Below, one piece after another: positions 33,241 to 44,029 of a stretch of DNA of 64,000 nucleotides. Source of the stretch: Lumnitzera littorea. Taxonomy: Eukaryota > Streptophyta > Magnoliopsida > Myrtales > Combretaceae. The translations under genes and the position numbers were made by a program. Location: contig JAMXBB010000011.1 of NCBI GenBank assembly GCA_024138015.1, forward strand, positions 36,440,989 to 36,504,988. Direction: 5' to 3'. Numbering within the stretch: position 1 is the stretch's first letter; each line of letters opens with the position of its first letter. Below the pieces are notes generated by a model. That model ran no database searches, was not told the DNA's origin, and saw only the letters and a program-made list of their open reading frames with translations.

Positions 33241-34236
33241 ATTAGCAAGGTGATCACTTTCAAAGCTAAGTCAAATTGCTAAAAGTCTAAACTTGTGAAA
33301 GGCATACAAGGACCAAACACTTTAAATTCCTAAGCCTAAAAGCAAAGCTATCACTTTATGGTCCCACCCACTATACCACCTTTTATAAAGCTCTTTTGAC
33401 CAAAGAAATCAACTTATCTTTAGCAAAATTTGCTTGTGAAATTGGGACAAGCCCATGTTTAGCTTCTCTTAGGTCCTTAGCTTGTAAACTCAGGATGGAT
33501 GGTATATAATTTCTTCGAAATTGGCTAAAGTACATTGCTATCCATTAGCTTAAACCATTTACCAAAAGCCCTACATTGCAAACCTAGAAAAGACCTATTA
33601 ATTGACCAAAATGTACTACTTACAAGATAGGCTACAATTTTTGGAATTGATGCTGAAAGTGAAAAAAAATAGACCTATGAGACTGCAAGGAAGTCTGCTT
33701 AGACTGAACGTTTTAAGTAATGATATCTATCCCCTTAGTGGAAAATTAAAGAATAATTAAGTGATTTCTCAAGAACAAGAATAGTCTTAACCATAAGTTT
33801 GAAATCAGTATTTTCAAAAAGTTCAAAGATCATGAATTATGCTATAGGAAACAATGCTGAAGGAATGAGTGATCAACAAGTAAAGGGCAACTCAACCCCT
33901 TATTTGTGATCTTTAAAGTCTTAGAGACTTTCTTACTTGTTAGCAACACAATTTTCCTTTAAAGAGTATTTTTTTTTTAATTTCTTGAAAAAAGAAAAGA
34001 AAAGTAGAAAAAAAAAAAAACCTTTCCAAAAGTGAAATGGAACCTTTTTCAAAAATTGTCAACAAAGATTTCTTAAAAAGAAAAAGTCAATATTTTCAAA
34101 GAATCATCAAAACCTCTCAGACTCAAGTCTCAAATCATTTTTTCAAAACTCATCAAAGTCCTTGAAATTCATAAATCGCTTGCCTTTTAGTGTGCTGTCC
34201 ATTTCATATAGTAATCTTGGATCGCTTGCTCATAGG

Positions 34237-34241
34237 AGTGT
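34237..34241. repeat. Target-site duplication of S1, left
   Basis: AGTGT here, AGCGT at 36520-36524 (one transition). Confidence 0.6.
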
Positions 34242-34381
34242 TGTTGAGTCTGATTTTTCAGTTTTCTGTTTATAATATTAATTTCTCATTTCTTGATTAA
34301 TACTAAATCCTAGCCCATTTAATATTAACCCTCGACTAAAGAAATTGAGAAATTCCGGTTTTTTTATTGAAAATAATTTTT

Positions 34382-34407
34382 GGAGTCGCCACCCGACCGA
34401 AGTCGGG
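34382..34407 (-). promoter_or_regulatory. PBS-like 10-mer beside a UUCG hairpin in the S1 LTR
   Basis: On the minus (sense) strand, CCCGAC-TTCG-GTCGGG is followed directly by TGGCGACTCC. The stem is six perfect pairs closed by C(UUCG)G. The 10-mer matches the tRNA-Arg-type primer-site core. It lies about 140 bp before the LTR 3' end. Confidence 0.6.
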
Positions 34408-34935
34408 AAAAAAAAAAAGAAACCATAATCAATTGAGTGGATTGATTACAATTTAGCTATCAGTCTTTGATTTCAATTTTAACAAAGAACTAGAGGGTTC
34501 CGAATTTGGAGGCTAACCTGTTAAACCCTAATGGGTACCACTATTTATTTACTGAAATTAGGATTATTTTTCTAATTATAATATTTAAAATAAATAGATA
34601 AATAAACAAAAGAAAAATCAAAAGAAAAAGAACTTAAGTTTCTATATATTTTATTATCGCCTCAAAGGTGTCTACGTACCTACTAGTCGGGATCAGACGA
34701 TCGTAGTTCTTTTTAAAAAAAATCTTTAGTGTGTTGATTGATTTTAATTTTGAAAACCGACCGAGTATACGTTTTACGTTATTCGGTTTATCAAAAATAC
34801 TTAAAAAAAAAAAGGGTCCTAACTCATGAATGATTTAAAAGAAAACTCTCTAAAACACTATAATCTTTTTTGTTAATGTTTTATTTCTAAAAAAAATAAT
34901 TTCTATATAATGATTTCTAAAAAAAAAACCTAATC

Positions 34936-34937
<2 letters not shown>

Positions 34938-34963
<26 letters not shown>
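34938..34963. repeat. (AT)n microsatellite in S1
   Basis: About thirteen AT units. Confidence 0.9.
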
Positions 34964-34967
<4 letters not shown>

Positions 34968-35429
34968 CAACAACTACTTATCTAAATAAATTAATAAACT
35001 ATGTAATATACTTAATATATAAACTAATATTAAAAGTCTCCTAACTAATATATATATACTATTAACTAATTAACGAACTGAAACATAATAATAATCAAAT
35101 AACAAACTAAAATATTGATAATAAATAAATAAAAAAAAAAACAAAAGAACCAACAAACGAACTTGAACTTACGTATGTTTGGCGTATAATCAAATTGATA
35201 GTATAGCACGACAATGATCAACAGTTTCAGTAGCAAGCTTGCTTGTAAACAACATCAACGTAGGCGATGGTGTTGTTGATCAAAGAACTGTGGCTTCTAC
35301 TGGTAGACAGTGGGGTCTGGCCGAAGTTGATCGCTTCCGTGGATGGACAATGGAGCGACGTGTGGACAGTACTAATGCTCAATGAATTTCTGTTTTGTTT
35401 AGTTTTCTTTTTATTTTCCTGGCTACTGT

Positions 35430-35550
35430 TCTGCTGCTATTCTACTACTATTCTGCTGCTGTTCCACTGCTGTTTTGCTGCTGTTCCGCTGCTATTCTGC
35501 TGCGGTTCTGCAGGCTGCTGTTCTGCTACTATGTAGCTGCTATGCAGTTG
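35430..35550 (+). repeat. Imperfect CTGCTGTTC minisatellite in S1
   Basis: Repeated 9-12 bp words built from CTGCTGTTC, CTGCTATTC and close variants. It gives open but low-complexity frames on both strands; not coding. Confidence 0.8.
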
Positions 35551-36013
35551 GAGTTTTGGCGTTACGTACTTAGACTGGTCGGTATCGATGATCGGAGAAG
35601 GCGCGTGCAAAGGGATTGCTCCGAGCCTTCGTGTGCTGATTCAAGGAATGTGGCTGCTGCAAACTGGTCGGAGTTCGGCTGTTGTTCGTTAGATTGCAGC
35701 TGGAATTAGACAATAGCGCGACGACAGTAGTATAGAGCGCAGCATGGATTGCTGCTATTGCTGTTCGTTGGATTGTAGCTGTTGCAAATTCTGCAGTTTG
35801 CGGCATAGATTTGTATGGATTGAGCAATGCTGTCTTAGGATTAGATGGGGTTATGATCAGCTGCATGTAGTGTTTGTTGGGTTTGGGGCTGAGAGGGAGG
35901 ATGGCTGATCGAGTTCAGATTCTGCTGTTTCTATTAGAGGGTAGGGATTGTCGATCATGCAGATTTTTTGAATTTTGATGAAGCTGATCCCCCGATTCCC
36001 GTTGTGGTTTTTT

Positions 36014-36024
36014 CTTTTATAAAG
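36014..36024 (-). promoter_or_regulatory. TATA box of the S1 LTR (minus strand)
   Basis: CTTTATAAAAG on the minus strand, followed within about 50 bp by a GC-richer leader. Position within the LTR corresponds to the O1 TATA box. Confidence 0.55.
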
Positions 36025-36149
36025 TCCAAATCAAATCCTAATATATCTGATTAAACTAGATTCAAATCTTATTCAAATCTAATTTAGGTAAACCCATATG
36101 ATTTAATTAGATATAAATCTTTTGCAAAGATAGAAAAATAAAGACATAG

Positions 36150-36235
36150 GTGCCTATTGAGACTCGAACCTGTAACCTCTAATTAAATCCACTCAAGTAC
36201 TCCGATCCTTATCCGTTAAGCCGTTAGCTTATGCA
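36150..36235 (-). repeat. tRNA-like segment with pol III A- and B-box-like motifs
   Basis: On the minus strand CGGCTTAACGG (A-box-like) is followed about 40-50 bp later by GGTTCGAGTCTC, a good B-box match. I could not fold a cloverleaf with a clear anticodon arm, so it is a SINE-like or tRNA-derived relic, or a chance pair inside the S1 LTR. Confidence 0.35.
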
Positions 36236-36519
36236 TTGACATTCAGTTCAATTATACTCAAACTATCCTATTCCCTAAAATAAAATTTTTAACTAAACTA
36301 ACACTAAAACTAATTATTCCTAATATAAATTACTTTCTAAAAATCTACGAAATTTTTATGATTTTTTCCTTTTCTTCTTTTTTTGGTATTTTCATTATTT
36401 GTTAATTTTTATTATATTTATTAGTTTTTTGTTTTTTTTATTTTTTATTTTTTGAATTAGGACCCTTTTTGTAAAAATAAAAATTAAGACTATGGAAAGG
36501 CAAAAATTAGGTATCTACA

Positions 36520-36524
36520 AGCGT
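36520..36524. repeat. Target-site duplication of S1, right
   Basis: AGCGT; see AGTGT at 34237-34241. Confidence 0.6.
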
Positions 36525-37125
36525 TATCTAGTCCTTTTTAGAATCGCTTGCTCAATGGAGTACTGTCCTATCCTTAGTTGGATTGCCTGCTCATAGAAGT
36601 GTCATCCAATCTTTTTTAGGATCGCTTAGTCAAAGAAGCATTGTTCTATCCTTAGTTGGGTCAATTGCTCAGTAGAGCACCATCCAATCTTTTCTAGGAT
36701 CACTTGTTCAAAGGAGTGTTATCCTATCTTTCATCAAATCGCTAACTCAAAGGAGCGTTGTCCAATCCTTAGTTAAGTCACTTGCTCAATGGAGTAGAGT
36801 GCCATCCAATCCTTTCTAGGATCACCTGCTCAAAGGAGCACTCTCCTATCTTTTATTAGGATTACTTGCTCAAAGGAACGCCATCCTATCTTTTGCTAAG
36901 ATCGCTTGCTCAAAAGAGCACTGTCCTATTCCTTAGTTAGATCGCTTGCTCAAAGGAGCACTATGTATTCCTTTTTAGATCGCTTGCTCAAAGGAACACT
37001 GTCCTATTTAGTCTTTTGCTAAGATTGCTTGCTCATAGGAGTGTTGTCCTATCTATCCCTTTTTGGTTTGCTTGCTCAAAAGGATCGCTGTCCTATTTCT
37101 TCCTTTTTGGTTCGCTATCCTATCA
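36525..37125 (+). repeat. O1 minisatellite 1, ~40 bp unit
   Basis: About fourteen units of the ATCGCTTGCTCAAAGGAGCA...GTCCTATCC type, 35-46 bp each (starts near 36543, 36582, 36621, 36661, 36699, 36738, 36776, 36820, 36860, 36900, 36942, 36977, 37021, 37067). The early units alternate between two variants, suggesting an ~80 bp dimer. Many units contain AGGA...TCCT dyads. Confidence 0.9.
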
Positions 37126-37126
37126 C

Positions 37127-37385
37127 CTCTTTGGATTATCCACCAAATCAAAACAAGTTTTTTTTTTTTTAATCTCGAATAAATCTATCCTTTTTAAATT
37201 ATCCACCAAATCAAAACGAGAAATCTTGAAGAGATTTATCCTCTTAAGATTATCTACCAAACCAAAATAACTTTTTTGAAATCTCGAAAAGATCTATCAT
37301 CTTTAGATTATCCACCAAACTAAAACAAGTTTTTTTGAAATCTCAAAGAGATCTATCATCTTCGAATTATCTACCAAACCAAAAC
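37127..37385 (+). repeat. O1 minisatellite 2, ~52-64 bp unit
   Basis: About five units around GATTATCCACCAAATCAAAA followed by a T-run and AATCTCGAA..GATCTATC. Unrelated to arrays 1 and 3. Confidence 0.85.
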
Positions 37386-37410
37386 AAATTAAATTGACCC
37401 CCTTAATCAA

Positions 37411-37620
37411 TTTGCCCTATCCTTTTAAGATAGGCCCCTTTTAAAATTTTTGCCCTATCCTTCCAAGATAGGCCCTCTTAAAACTTTTGCTCTATCCTTC
37501 TAAGATAAGCACCCTTAAACCTTATCCTTTCAAGATAGGCCCCCTAACCTTTTGCCTTATTCTCTCAAGATAAACTCTTTTTTACCCTATCCTTTCAAGA
37601 CAGACTATTATTCTTTACAT
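37411..37620 (+). repeat. O1 minisatellite 3, ~30-37 bp hairpin-forming unit
   Basis: About six units of the CCCTATCCTTTCAAGATAGG type. CCTATC and GATAGG are reverse complements, so each unit can fold as a small hairpin. Confidence 0.85.
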
Positions 37621-37760
37621 CGACCTTTCAAGTTGATATCCTTCTTTAAGATAAAATGATAGTTTAGTTGAACAGTTCAAAGTAGGGTTTAGTAAAAATG
37701 GATATCTCTTTTGTCTTTGTAGTAAAGTTCTAATCAAACTTCACTACAAAGAAGGATAGC
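37621..37760 (+). promoter_or_regulatory. O1 region before the 3' LTR, weak polypurine tract
   Basis: The last bases before the LTR are ACAAAGAAGGATAGC. ACAAAGA also occurs in the other orientation about 50 bp upstream (TCTTTGTAGTAAAG). The purine tract is short and interrupted, which may reflect decay. Confidence 0.45.
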
Positions 37761-40013
37761 TGTAAACATCTTATTTTTGCTCTTTTTTTTTTTAATTGAA
37801 CTAGGAAAATAAAAAATAATAAAATTAAAGTTATAAATTAAAAAAAAAGTCAAATTAAAAGAAAAGAAGAAAAATAAAAATATAAAGTGTCAAGTCAAGT
37901 CAAATTGTATCAAATCAAGTCAAGTCCAATCGTATCAAGTCGAGTTGTTTAGAATCAAATCGAATAATGGTGAGTGTACTTAATTTAATAAGTTTTAAGT
38001 CATTAAAGGATCGAGCTTTATTGAAATATGTTAATCCAATTCGATATAAAGTAGAATTTTTTTATATAATTTATATTGGGCTAAAACAAACTTAGGATTT
38101 ATTAAATAGGTTATTGGGTCAAATCAAGTTGGATTGAATAGAGCCTGAAAAATAGAAAGCCTGAATTAAGATAGAGTTTCTTGAAACTAGGTCAAATCTT
38201 TAAAAGATCTAAATCGCATCTTCCATATCTGAGTTTATTATTGTATCTTTCGATACAAAAGATTTAGTTATAGGTATTATAAATAGGAATTTGATAATGG
38301 ACTTGAGGATTTTTTTTTTTTTTTTTTTTTTTGTTTTTACAACCAAACACCCTGTCTCCACTATACTTCCCCATACACTTATCATTCGACAATCACAAGC
38401 TCACACCAATCCCCACGCATACGCTACTACGCACAACACCTGAACAGCCACCCACGCTGATAGCACCTAATGAACAACCATATACGCTGACCCCCTCACC
38501 GAACCACAATTCAACTGCATGCCCACATTGCTTGGCACTCCACATCCTATACATAGATATGTCATGTCAATCACAACAAAACACAGCCACACTTCACACA
38601 TTATCTGCCCTACTTCACTTGTCACCGACGCTGACCTCCTTCACGGTACAAATACACATAGTACACGCCAACACTTACACAACATTTGATAGCCCTTAGC
38701 ACGCCACTGCCCCATTCATACCGTACGTCCCACTCACCAACTAAACTCTTGCACACATGACCCACACATGTCGACATAGAATACATACACATGCTGAAGT
38801 CCACCCCCCTTACATACACAGACACAACTTACACATGTCTACACACGCTGAAGTCCATTCACTTGACATAGGATCATGACACACATGCTACACATGATCA
38901 CGTCATATGTCATATACAAATACGCCAATAACACACAACTCGACTTTTTAGGTAAAAAGAAATTATTATTTTATTTTTTTAGTTAATTCAATTATTTTTA
39001 CTAATTTTTTTTAAGTGCAAGATTTTTTGTTATTTTTAATCGTTTTATCTTTTGTTATTTTGTTAGATAATTTTCAATTTTTAATAATTTAGCTAGATTG
39101 CATTTTTAGTTAAAAATTGCATTTTTTAGAAAAATTCATGTATCTTTTCTTTGAGATCCGTATCTTTGGAGAAGATACCTATCTTAACGTATTTTACATA
39201 TAGGATTTATAAAAGATACATATCTAAATCGTATCTCAATGAATATTGCATATGAGATTTATAAAAGATATGTATCTTAGTATATTTTGCATGTAGGATT
39301 TAGAAAAATTATTTTTTAATATATAGTGAATTTTAAAAAATAAAAGAAAATCTTAACTAGAGTTTTTAAAAAGATTTAGTTAGGGTTTTCCTAAAATTCT
39401 TGAAATTAAATCTTTTTTAGGTTTTTTTTAAAATATAAATGGTTAAATAAATGTAAATTTAGCTCATTTTCAAATCTAAAAAGAATCCACCTACTAAATC
39501 TTTTATAAAAGAACTACGTTGGTTTAATCCCAACTAGCGGGTATATAAACACCTTCGAGGTAACCATCTAAGAAATAAAAAAAAATTAAATTTATAATAA
39601 AAAAATAATAATAAATTCATTTTATTTATATTCTGTATATCTTTACATATCTTAATGTTTTTTAAAAAAACATAAAAATAAAGCCCATTAATTGATTTTT
39701 TAAATTTTCACATGATGATTTAGTCTTAATAGATTAGCCCCCGATCTCAATTTTTTTTTTTTTTGTTATTTTTTGAAAATTTATTTTCATCAAAAATACA
39801 CAAATCAATAACTAAATTAGGGTTTTTCCACCTGAAAACCTTAATTTCATTTTTTATCAATTTAACTAGTTGGAGACTCCAATTTTTCAAAATATTTTTT
39901 TAAAAACATTTTTTTAAGAAAAATGCTTCCTTAATTTTTTGTTGAATAATTTATATTAAGCGAGCTGAGCTTAATATTGATTAAGTTAAGGAAAACCAAA
40001 ATAGAGCTCGATA
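37761..40013 (+). repeat. 3' LTR of O1
   Basis: Starts TGTAAACATC and ends GAGCTCGATA (terminal CA decayed). It pairs with 29316-31529, including TATA box, C-rich leader and the TGGAGACTCC echo at 39871-39880. A T-run of more than 20 bases lies at 38310-38332. Confidence 0.9.
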
Positions 40014-40018
40014 GTATA
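40014..40018. repeat. Target-site duplication of O1, right
   Basis: GTATA, identical to 29311-29315. Confidence 0.85.
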
Positions 40019-40532
40019 CAGTCATGGTGGCTAGGCATCTACTTACACTCAGCATAAAATCTTGAAATTTAAAGAAATTGCTTGATAAAGGGACCGTGGC
40101 TATGGTTCCCAGTCGTGGTCGTTTCTAGATACCAATTTCTACTTCATTTCTCGCTCACTTACTCGCAATTTCAATGCACGTTCACTGTGCATGGGTATCG
40201 TCCTTTCTACAGCTTCAAAATTCATTCAAAACGTCTTCAAATCTTCCAAAACTTGACCTAAAATCATCAATCTCTCCAAATCAAATAAAGCTGGACTCTA
40301 CTCTTCACTCTATTCGTGTCCAAACTTTCTTCACTTCATTTTGTGATTAATTCTTTTACTTCAAATTACTCAAAAAATCGTTAAAAATCTTCAAAACTTC
40401 ATAAAATGTTCCAAAAGTCCTTAAAAATGAAATTTAAATTAATTAAGTTCAAAATAACACAAAATTTACTAGATTAAGATTTAAAATAGCACAAATTAAC
40501 CCTACAAAATATATGTTAAATTGAAGTTTTCA
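40019..40532 (-). repeat. A2 3' LTR, right portion
   Basis: Continues the A2 LTR after O1 and pairs with about 43509-44029. Its minus-strand start is TGAAAACTTC, directly after the polypurine tract. Confidence 0.85.
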
Positions 40533-40551
40533 AATACCCCCATACTTATAC
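40533..40551 (-). promoter_or_regulatory. A2 polypurine tract
   Basis: On the minus strand GTATAAGTATGGGGGTATT, next to the LTR start. Same form as the AAGTGTGGGGAAGTT tract of A1. Confidence 0.75.
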
Positions 40552-42452
40552 TTTTGCTTATCTGCAAGCAAAACAAAGAAATTTAAAGAAAAGTATCTCA
40601 TAGACAAAATGATTGATAAACTCTTAGAAAGCATACCCTCAAAATTTAATAGCTTGGCAAAAATTTTTCTTAAATCACTCTTATTCCTTAGCTTTATAAT
40701 GCATTTAGAACACTTAGATAGTAACAATTGAAAACATACTTAATTTCATTAATCAATCTAGAGGATCCAAAGTTAGCCATAACACTTAAACATAAACTAA
40801 ACTAGAGATTAAAATAGATATAAACTAATCAAGAAAATATTATAAGGATTTATTTCTTTCACTCTAACTCAAGAGGAGCAAAATCTTCTTTAATCATTTT
40901 TTTCCTTGAAAAACTAGACTAGATTACATCAACCCATCCTTTGATTGATGTAATTTTCTTTATCAAAATTTGATTAGTATTGGGAAAGTACTTTCAAGGG
41001 ATCAAATTCGATCCTTATTAACTTAGGTCATTTAATTACTTAAGCATTTGTTAGCAAGAAAGTACCTTTCTCTTATGATGGACCAAGGCCGATTCTTAAC
41101 AATTTTAATTAATTTCACTTTTTTCAATAGGCAGCAAGAAAGAATCTTGCTCTTTTGAGGAACTAAGATCAATCCATACCAATCTTTAGCCATTTATATT
41201 TATCGATTTAATTCAATTTACACCTCCAACTACTTTGATCTTTTCAAAGAACAAATTTCCCTTGTTCATCTAATCTAAAAAAATTTGAAAAAGAAGAATA
41301 GATAATTATCCTATAAATCAAGCTTAGAAATTAAAATAATTGGTCCTTAAACCATCCATATCTATCATAATTTGAGTTTAAGTCTAAATCTAAGCTTAAG
41401 AAAAGGGAAACTCTGAATTCTAAAAATTTAATTACTTAAATTCAACAAAGTATTAAAAATTCATAAAGGATCAAGTAGATTCAATGCTTACTTATGTAAG
41501 GGAATGAAAATTTCTAAAAAATGAAAAAATCAGAAAAATTATCAAAAGCTTAAGCATGCAGCTAATAGTATAACATACATATTCTAACTTTCCCCCCACA
41601 CTTAAGTTATACATTATCCTTAATGGACATAATCAAGCAAATCAAAATACATAAGTGGAAAAGGAAGAAAAATATAAAGGAAATGGGATTTTCTCGGTTT
41701 TTAGAATTGATCCTTAAGAATTGTAAAGTCCAGAGTTTGAGTTTCATTAACCAATTAAGTGTAGGTTCTCTTTGATGCCAACAAAAATGAACTAACTGGG
41801 TGAAACCACCAATAACGTCCATGAGCGTGGTCCTTGCCCATAGACTTCTCATCTACTAATTTTTCATAAACTCTTCTGGAAACAATTTTACTAGGGGAAC
41901 ACTAGCTAAGTAAATTAGCATGTACTTCAATAGTATTCTTCTCTAATTCATGTGATTTTGATTCCCTCTATTTGATTTTTGTCATGGCCTTAGAAAAACT
42001 TAGCGTTAGAACAAATTAAATCACAGAAACAAACCAAATATCAATTGGATGACAATGTTAAATTCACTACTGCACTAATAAATCAATAATTGTTTTCAAT
42101 TAAGTACAAATTGTTCAAAGCAAGGCAACACTTATTTAAAATTTGATACTTGAATCAACTCATGACACATTGATAAAATAAACGAACAAACTAATAAAAA
42201 TAACTGAAACTGAGATAAACCAAACCAAACCAAACATTGGGTTACCTGCTAAGGAGCGCTATTGTTTTATGTCATTGGCTCAATGGTTGAATCCTTCCCT
42301 TCACACAATTCCTTAGTTAATACTTACATACTTAAACAGTTAAAAGCATACTAAGAAAACACCAAAAGTATTACAAGAAAGATTATTATAAGAGTGATAA
42401 AATAATTGGAAATTAGGATGCTTATGAATTCTAACTAGGTTACTCATTTGGC
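40552..42452 (-). other. A2 internal region, no gag or pol
   Basis: About 1.9 kb of AT-rich sequence related to the 3' regions of A1 and A3. It includes three imperfect ~75-85 bp repeats (about 40980-41185) matching the repeat at 25120-25330 in A1, and an inner polypurine-like block at 41590-41625. The 81-codon minus-strand frame at 41607-41852 has no domain I can name. This is a strongly deleted non-autonomous derivative. Confidence 0.6.
41590..41625 (-). promoter_or_regulatory. Inner polypurine-like block of A2
   Basis: On the minus strand GGATAATGTATAACTTAAGT followed by GTGGGGGGAAAG. It is close in form to the outer tract and lies about 1.06 kb upstream of the 3' LTR. Confidence 0.45.
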
Positions 42453-42471
42453 TTCCTAGAAACAATGTTAA
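42453..42471 (-). promoter_or_regulatory. A2 primer-binding site, heavily decayed
   Basis: Minus-strand TTAACATTGTTTCTAGGAA aligns with the TTGGCGCCGTTGCCGGGGAA type of Athila relatives. The changes are mostly G/C to A/T. Identified by position next to the LTR end. Confidence 0.5.
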
Positions 42472-42476
42472 AAACT

Positions 42477-44029
42477 TAATCAGTACGTATACTACACTAA
42501 TAGGCAAGTGCAACTAATCTAGTTATAGTATAGTTAAAACGAATGTAAGTTCAATTATCGATCCCATAAGGAACCAATGTGTGAGAACCTTAATTACTAG
42601 CAATTTCCTAAAATATCCAATTATTTAATTGTACAATATAGGTATATCATTATTAAATAGGAAAGATGAATAAAGATAATAAAGGGAGAACAATAAAATG
42701 AAATAGGAGTAAATAAAATATTAAAACTAACAAACAAACATGAATTAATTAAAATGAAGAGAACATGATCCTTAGTGAATCATTTATTATTTACTCTCTA
42801 GTTCCATGCAACCCTTTAGTCTCAGTTATTCTCTAAATCGTGAAAATTCCTAATCCTACTCCTATGGAAATCAGATTTTGAATTAGTTGAACTTGCATCT
42901 CTAACTAATTCCTACCTATGAGACCTTCTCTACCCACATTGCTTCTAAATAAAGGATCTCAAGATCGCATGAAGTATATGAATCCCACTATTAGGTTTCG
43001 TTAATCTTAAAAGATCCAATACTTAATCTTTTAGCACATTAAAACTATTCTAATTATGCTTATTCATTTACTACAAGCCTCATGACCCTACAATAAACTC
43101 ATACATCCAATTAGTAACCACGGTAAATATTAAAGAAAGACAATATATTCGGCGTAATTAGATCATCAAAGAATAATAACATAAATAGAAAGAATAGATG
43201 TTGCAAAAAGACCTTGATTTCAATAATGATTCACTAAAAATATATTAAAAGAAGAACAACATAAAAGAAAATAAATAAATAAATTGAGAGACCCTCGACA
43301 ATAATTCTAGACTACAACTTACCCAAAGGGGGCTCTCCCTGAAAACTCTAGCTTAAGGATCTATTTATAGAGACGTAGAGCTAGGATTACAAAGAAAAGC
43401 TTAACAAAATAAAAGATTCACTAAATATTACATATCCAAAAATATAATATTTATTATAAAAATAGAATATTTGCTCGTCATATAGTGACCACACCCTAAG
43501 TACATAGCCATGGAGGCTGGGCTTATACTTGTACTTTACGTAAAATCTTGAAATTCGAAGAAATTACTTGACAAAGAGACCGTAGGTGGGGATCATAGCC
43601 ATGGTCCCTGGCCATGGCTATTACTAGACACCAATTTTTATTTCATTTCTTGCTTCTTTGCTCACCATTTCAATGTACATTCATTATTCATGGGTATAAT
43701 CATTTCCAAGAGTTCAAAATTCTTCCAAAATATCTTCAAATCTTCCAAAACTTGATCTAAAATTATCAATCTCTTCAAATCAAATGAAGTTGGACTCTAT
43801 TCTTCGATTTATTCGTGTCTGAACTTTCTTTGCTTCATTTCATGATCAATGTTTTTGCTTCAATACTGTAAAAATTGCTAAAAATCATCAAAATTTCATA
43901 AAATGTTCTAGAAGTACCTAAAAATGAAATTCAAACTAATTAAGCTCAAAATAACAATAAATTTAATATATTAACATCTAAAATAGTATAAAATAACCCT
44001 TGAAAAAGTACGCTAAATTGGTGTTATTA
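42477..44029 (-). repeat. 5' LTR of A2 (complete copy)
   Basis: 1553 bp, plus-strand left end TAATCAGTACG, right end GGTGTTATTA. It includes TAGGCAAGTGCAA, the reverse of the GGTGCACTTGCC end common to these Athila-like LTRs, a minus-strand TATA motif (43361-43370, CTATAAATAG) and a perfect 10 bp dyad at 43595-43621. Confidence 0.8.

Larger units (their letters stand above)
32084..34241 (+). other. O1 internal remnant without recognisable pol
   Basis: AT-rich sequence with no RT, integrase or protease motif in any frame. It contains a purine-rich low-complexity tract (33104-33240) that produces a spurious Phe-rich frame on the other strand. Near 34215 a single unit of the downstream 40 bp minisatellite appears just before S1. 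Confidence 0.5.
34242..36519 (-). mobile_element. S1: solo LTR of an Ogre/Tat-like relative, reversed, inside O1's minisatellite
   Basis: 2278 bp, close to the O1 LTR lengths. On the minus strand it starts TGTAGATACCTAATTTTTGCC (O1 LTR: TGTAGAAACCTTATTTTTTCC) and ends GACTCAACA (O1: AATTCAACA). AGTGT/AGCGT flanks are near-identical, and units of the same 40 bp minisatellite continue on both sides. No internal region or second LTR exists, so it is the product of LTR-LTR recombination. It contains a CTG-rich imperfect repeat (35430-35550), a minus-strand TATA box (36014-36024) and a tRNA-like box pair. Confidence 0.8.
29316..40013 (+). mobile_element. O1: Ogre/Tat-like Ty3/gypsy element, pol-less, nested in A2
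   Basis: 10.7 kb with 2.2 kb LTRs (29316-31529 and 37761-40013) and perfect GTATA duplications. The primer site reads TGGTGACTCCACTAGAG, the tRNA-Arg-like type known from Ogre/Tat elements. A gag fragment with the group's CxYH...GH motif is at 31922-32083. No RT, RNase H or integrase is recognisable between it and the 3' LTR. The 3' part is a block of three minisatellites, interrupted by the solo LTR S1. Clade assignment rests on gag motif, primer site, long LTRs and 3' tandem repeats. Confidence 0.85.
28523..44029 (-). mobile_element. A2: Athila-like non-autonomous element, minus strand (contains O1)
   Basis: On the minus strand: 5' LTR 44029-42477, decayed primer site 42471-42453, an internal region of only ~1.9 kb, polypurine tract 40551-40533 and 3' LTR 40532-28523, itself split by O1. 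No gag or pol is recognisable inside. The internal sequence is related to A3 and the 3' region of A1. The outer ~45 bp-to-internal order and LTR pairing are clear. The 3' LTR lacks its last ~235 bp at the G1 junction, so no target duplication can be checked. It interrupts G1 between gag and protease. Confidence 0.75.

Noticed and set aside
33033..33263. Phe-rich membrane-like frame on the minus strand
   Set aside because: Produced by the GAAA/AAAG low-complexity tract.
34382..34391. Reading GGAGTCGCCA as the primer site of a complete minus-strand element
   Set aside because: The LTR-like homology to O1 continues a further 140 bp to CAACA and a near-perfect target duplication, so the site is inside the LTR.
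35267..35866. Open frames of 89-104 codons on both strands
   Set aside because: They run over the CTGCTGTTC repeat and GC-richer leader of the S1 solo LTR.
36525..37620. CRISPR-like array of regularly spaced repeats
   Set aside because: The units are contiguous degenerate minisatellites without unique spacers, in a plant retrotransposon 3' region.
41607..41852. 81-codon minus-strand frame in A2, possible env-like remnant
   Set aside because: No signal peptide, no family motif and no partner frame in A1 or A3.
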